Shown here: piece after piece, positions 62,789 through 64,000 of the stretch
Numbering within the stretch: the first letter of the stretch is position 1
Layout: every line of letters starts with the position of its first letter
Origin: G965277745 sp965277745
Lineage (GTDB): Bacteria; Pseudomonadota; Gammaproteobacteria; Cardiobacteriales; Cardiobacteriaceae
Reading direction: 5' to 3'
Assembly: GCA_965277745.1 (NCBI GenBank)
Contig: OZ255837.1
Span: forward strand, 1,426,001-1,490,000
DNA length: 64,000 nucleotides
Translations under genes and position numbers: made by a program
Notes under the pieces: model-generated
The model's database searches: none
Told to the model about the DNA's origin: nothing
Seen by the model: the letters and a program-made list of their open reading frames with translations, nothing else

Positions 62789-64000
62789 GAGTTTTCTCCC
62801 CAGCCGCGCCATAGACGCGCTTGGCGGGCTGTGATTTGGTGATTTTGACATCGCCGTAGCCGATTTGTGGCGCCTTTTCACCTTGATACCAGGCCAGCGT
62901 ATGTTTGAGAAAATGTTCGTCGTCGCGCTGCGGGTAATCGAGGCGCTGATGCGAGCCGCGTGATTCGGTGCGGGCCGCGGCACAGTGGATCATCGCCTCC
63001 GCGACATTGAGGAGAAAACCGAGTTCGATGGTGGTCAGCCAGTCGCTGTTGAAGGTGTCGCTGTGGTCGGTGACTTTTACCTTACGGTAACGCGCTTTCA
63101 GTTCGCCGATTTTCGCGATCGCGCGATCGCTGTTCTCTCGGCTGCGATAAATACCGACCTCGGCTTCCATCATTTCTCCGAGTTCGTTACGGATGGCGGA
63201 GGGTTTTTCTTCGCCGTCACTGCTTTTCAGGAGATCACCGTAGGGTTTGAAGGCTGCTTCGGCAAGTGTCGAGAATGCGCCTTCAGCGAGCGCAAAAGAA
63301 GCCGTTCGCGTGTATTTTCCTGCCGCTTCTCCCGCAACTTTACCGAATACGGAAAGTTCGGCGAGCGAGTTGGAGCCGAGCCGGTTGGCACCGTGAATCC
63401 CGACCGAGGAGCATTCTCCGACGGCGTAAAGTCCCGCCAAGCGTGTCGCGCAGCGGCCATCGGTTTCGATGCCGCCCATCGTGTAGTGCGCGGTCGGGCG
63501 CACCGGAATCGGCTCATGGACCGGATCGACACCGACAAATTTCTTCGCCAGCGAGCGGATGAACGGCAGGCGTTCGTCGATGTAGGCTTCCCCGAGATGG
63601 CGCAGATCGAGATTGACCGCCGCGCCGCGCGGTGTTTCGACGGTGCGTCCAGCCTGCCATTCGTGATAGAAGGCCTGTGAAAGGCGATCGCGTGGGCCGA
63701 GTTCCATATATTTGTTTTTCGGCTCGCCGATCAAGGTTTCTGGCCCGAGGCCGTAATCTTGCAGATAGCGGTAGCCGTCCTTGTTGGTCAGGGTGCCGCC
63801 CTCGCCGCGGCAGCCTTCGGTCATCAGGATGCCGGAGCCCGGCAGACCGGTGGGATGGTATTGCACGAACTCCATGTCGCGCAGGGCGATGCCGTGACGG
63901 TAGGCGAGCGCCATGCCATCGCCAGTGACGATGCCGCCGTTGGTGTTATAGCGGAACACGCGCCCCGCGCCGCCGCTGGCAATGATCACCGCTTTCGCCT
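62781..64000 (-). CDS. frdA: fumarate reductase flavoprotein subunit (5' end beyond window)
   Basis: The C-terminal 406 codons of the FAD-bearing catalytic subunit are present; the frame runs off the right edge. Visible parts are IIASGGAGRVFRYNTNGGIV, EFVQYHPTGLPGSGILMTEG, the catalytic TEGCRGEGG region, HYTMGGIETD, the FAD contact GANRLGSNSLAELSVFG, and the FrdA-type end ESRGSHQRLDYPQRDDEHFL with DVKITKSQPAKRVYG. The end sequence favours FrdA over SdhA. It reduces fumarate to succinate facing the cytoplasm. Confidence 0.96.
   Translation of the reverse strand, partial: AKAVIIASGGAGRVFRYNTNGGIVTGDGMALAYRHGIALRDMEFVQYHPTGLPGSGILMTEGCRGEGGTLTNKDGYRYLQDYGLGPETLIGEPKNKYMELGPRDRLSQAFYHEWQAGRTVETPRGAAVNLDLRHLGEAYIDERLPFIRSLAKKFVGVDPVHEPIPVRPTAHYTMGGIETDGRCATRLAGLYAVGECSSVGIHGANRLGSNSLAELSVFGKVAGEAAGKYTRTASFALAEGAFSTLAEAAFKPYGDLLKSSDGEEKPSAIRNELGEMMEAEVGIYRSRENSDRAIAKIGELKARYRKVKVTDHSDTFNSDWLTTIELGFLLNVAEAMIHCAAARTESRGSHQRLDYPQRDDEHFLKHTLAWYQGEKAPQIGYGDVKITKSQPAKRVYGAAGEKTHA

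Noticed and set aside
1..64000. tRNA, rRNA or tmRNA genes
   Set aside because: No cloverleaf-like segment with a GTTCGAATC-type arm or rRNA-conserved stretch was recognised on either strand; this was by eye and not exhaustive.

Overview
The window is bacterial and looks like a Gammaproteobacterium. The run rlmN-pilW-rodZ-hisS-yfgM-bamB-der, hemB/aroE, the fumarate reductase operon frdABCD, a PdxK-type kinase and the YadA-class adhesin fit that class. A host-associated organism related to Cardiobacterium/Suttonella is plausible, but this is inferred from gene content and not tested. Most genes are compact, with stop/start overlaps. They are separated by several gene-poor stretches of 300-860 bases and, on the right, by a cluster of insertion sequences and decayed genes.

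Layout. 1-9130 is a thiamine salvage island. The plus block is an FGH-like esterase end, rimI, thiM, a PnuC-family transporter and thiE; ung follows. The minus block is thiD-thiZ-thiX-thiY-thiY-tenA behind a TPP riboswitch. No de novo ThiC or ThiG is in view, so the set reads as uptake and salvage of pyrimidine and thiazole precursors. 9270-16112 holds housekeeping genes (yajR-like MFS, ssb, nadM, dcd, mrp/apbC, aroE, hemB) and an internally deleted GmrSD-type restriction gene. 16250-25072 carries dsbA, ndk and the rlmN-to-der operon. 25135-29079 is a giant trimeric autotransporter whose stalk contains five 516-bp repeats.

29943-47823: uvrB (with an 11-G homopolymer in its C-terminal linker), a copper-chaperone-like exported protein without the usual metal ligands, pdxK, glnS, an Aap-type amino-acid ABC transporter without a binding protein, hemW, a frameshifted PBP4-like dacB, a DpaA/YafK-type enzyme, a DUF1249 protein, a PqiA-like membrane protein and aconitase.

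48084-60963 is accessory DNA: an IS5-family element with intact ends and a CTAA target duplication but a frameshifted transposase, a dicarboxylate/amino-acid symporter, an IS481-family element, a PTS (UlaABC-like)/SIS/GntR sugar locus, a degenerate IS630 relative, and a tcyP-like cystine symporter pseudogene. The symporter gene is interrupted by two insertion sequences lying end to end, and removing both with one TA restores the reading frame at that point. The window ends in frdDCBA, with frdA running off the right edge.

Points most worth a second look: the headless N@d/H@d adhesin stalk with its recombination-prone repeat array; the poly-G tract in uvrB that could switch off the UVR domain; the dnaX-like slippery heptamer exactly where dacB changes frame; the riboswitch in which a 7-base sequence occurs both in the aptamer and as the Shine-Dalgarno; and the repeated pattern of one-base changes at A-runs, which may be either biology or sequencing error.
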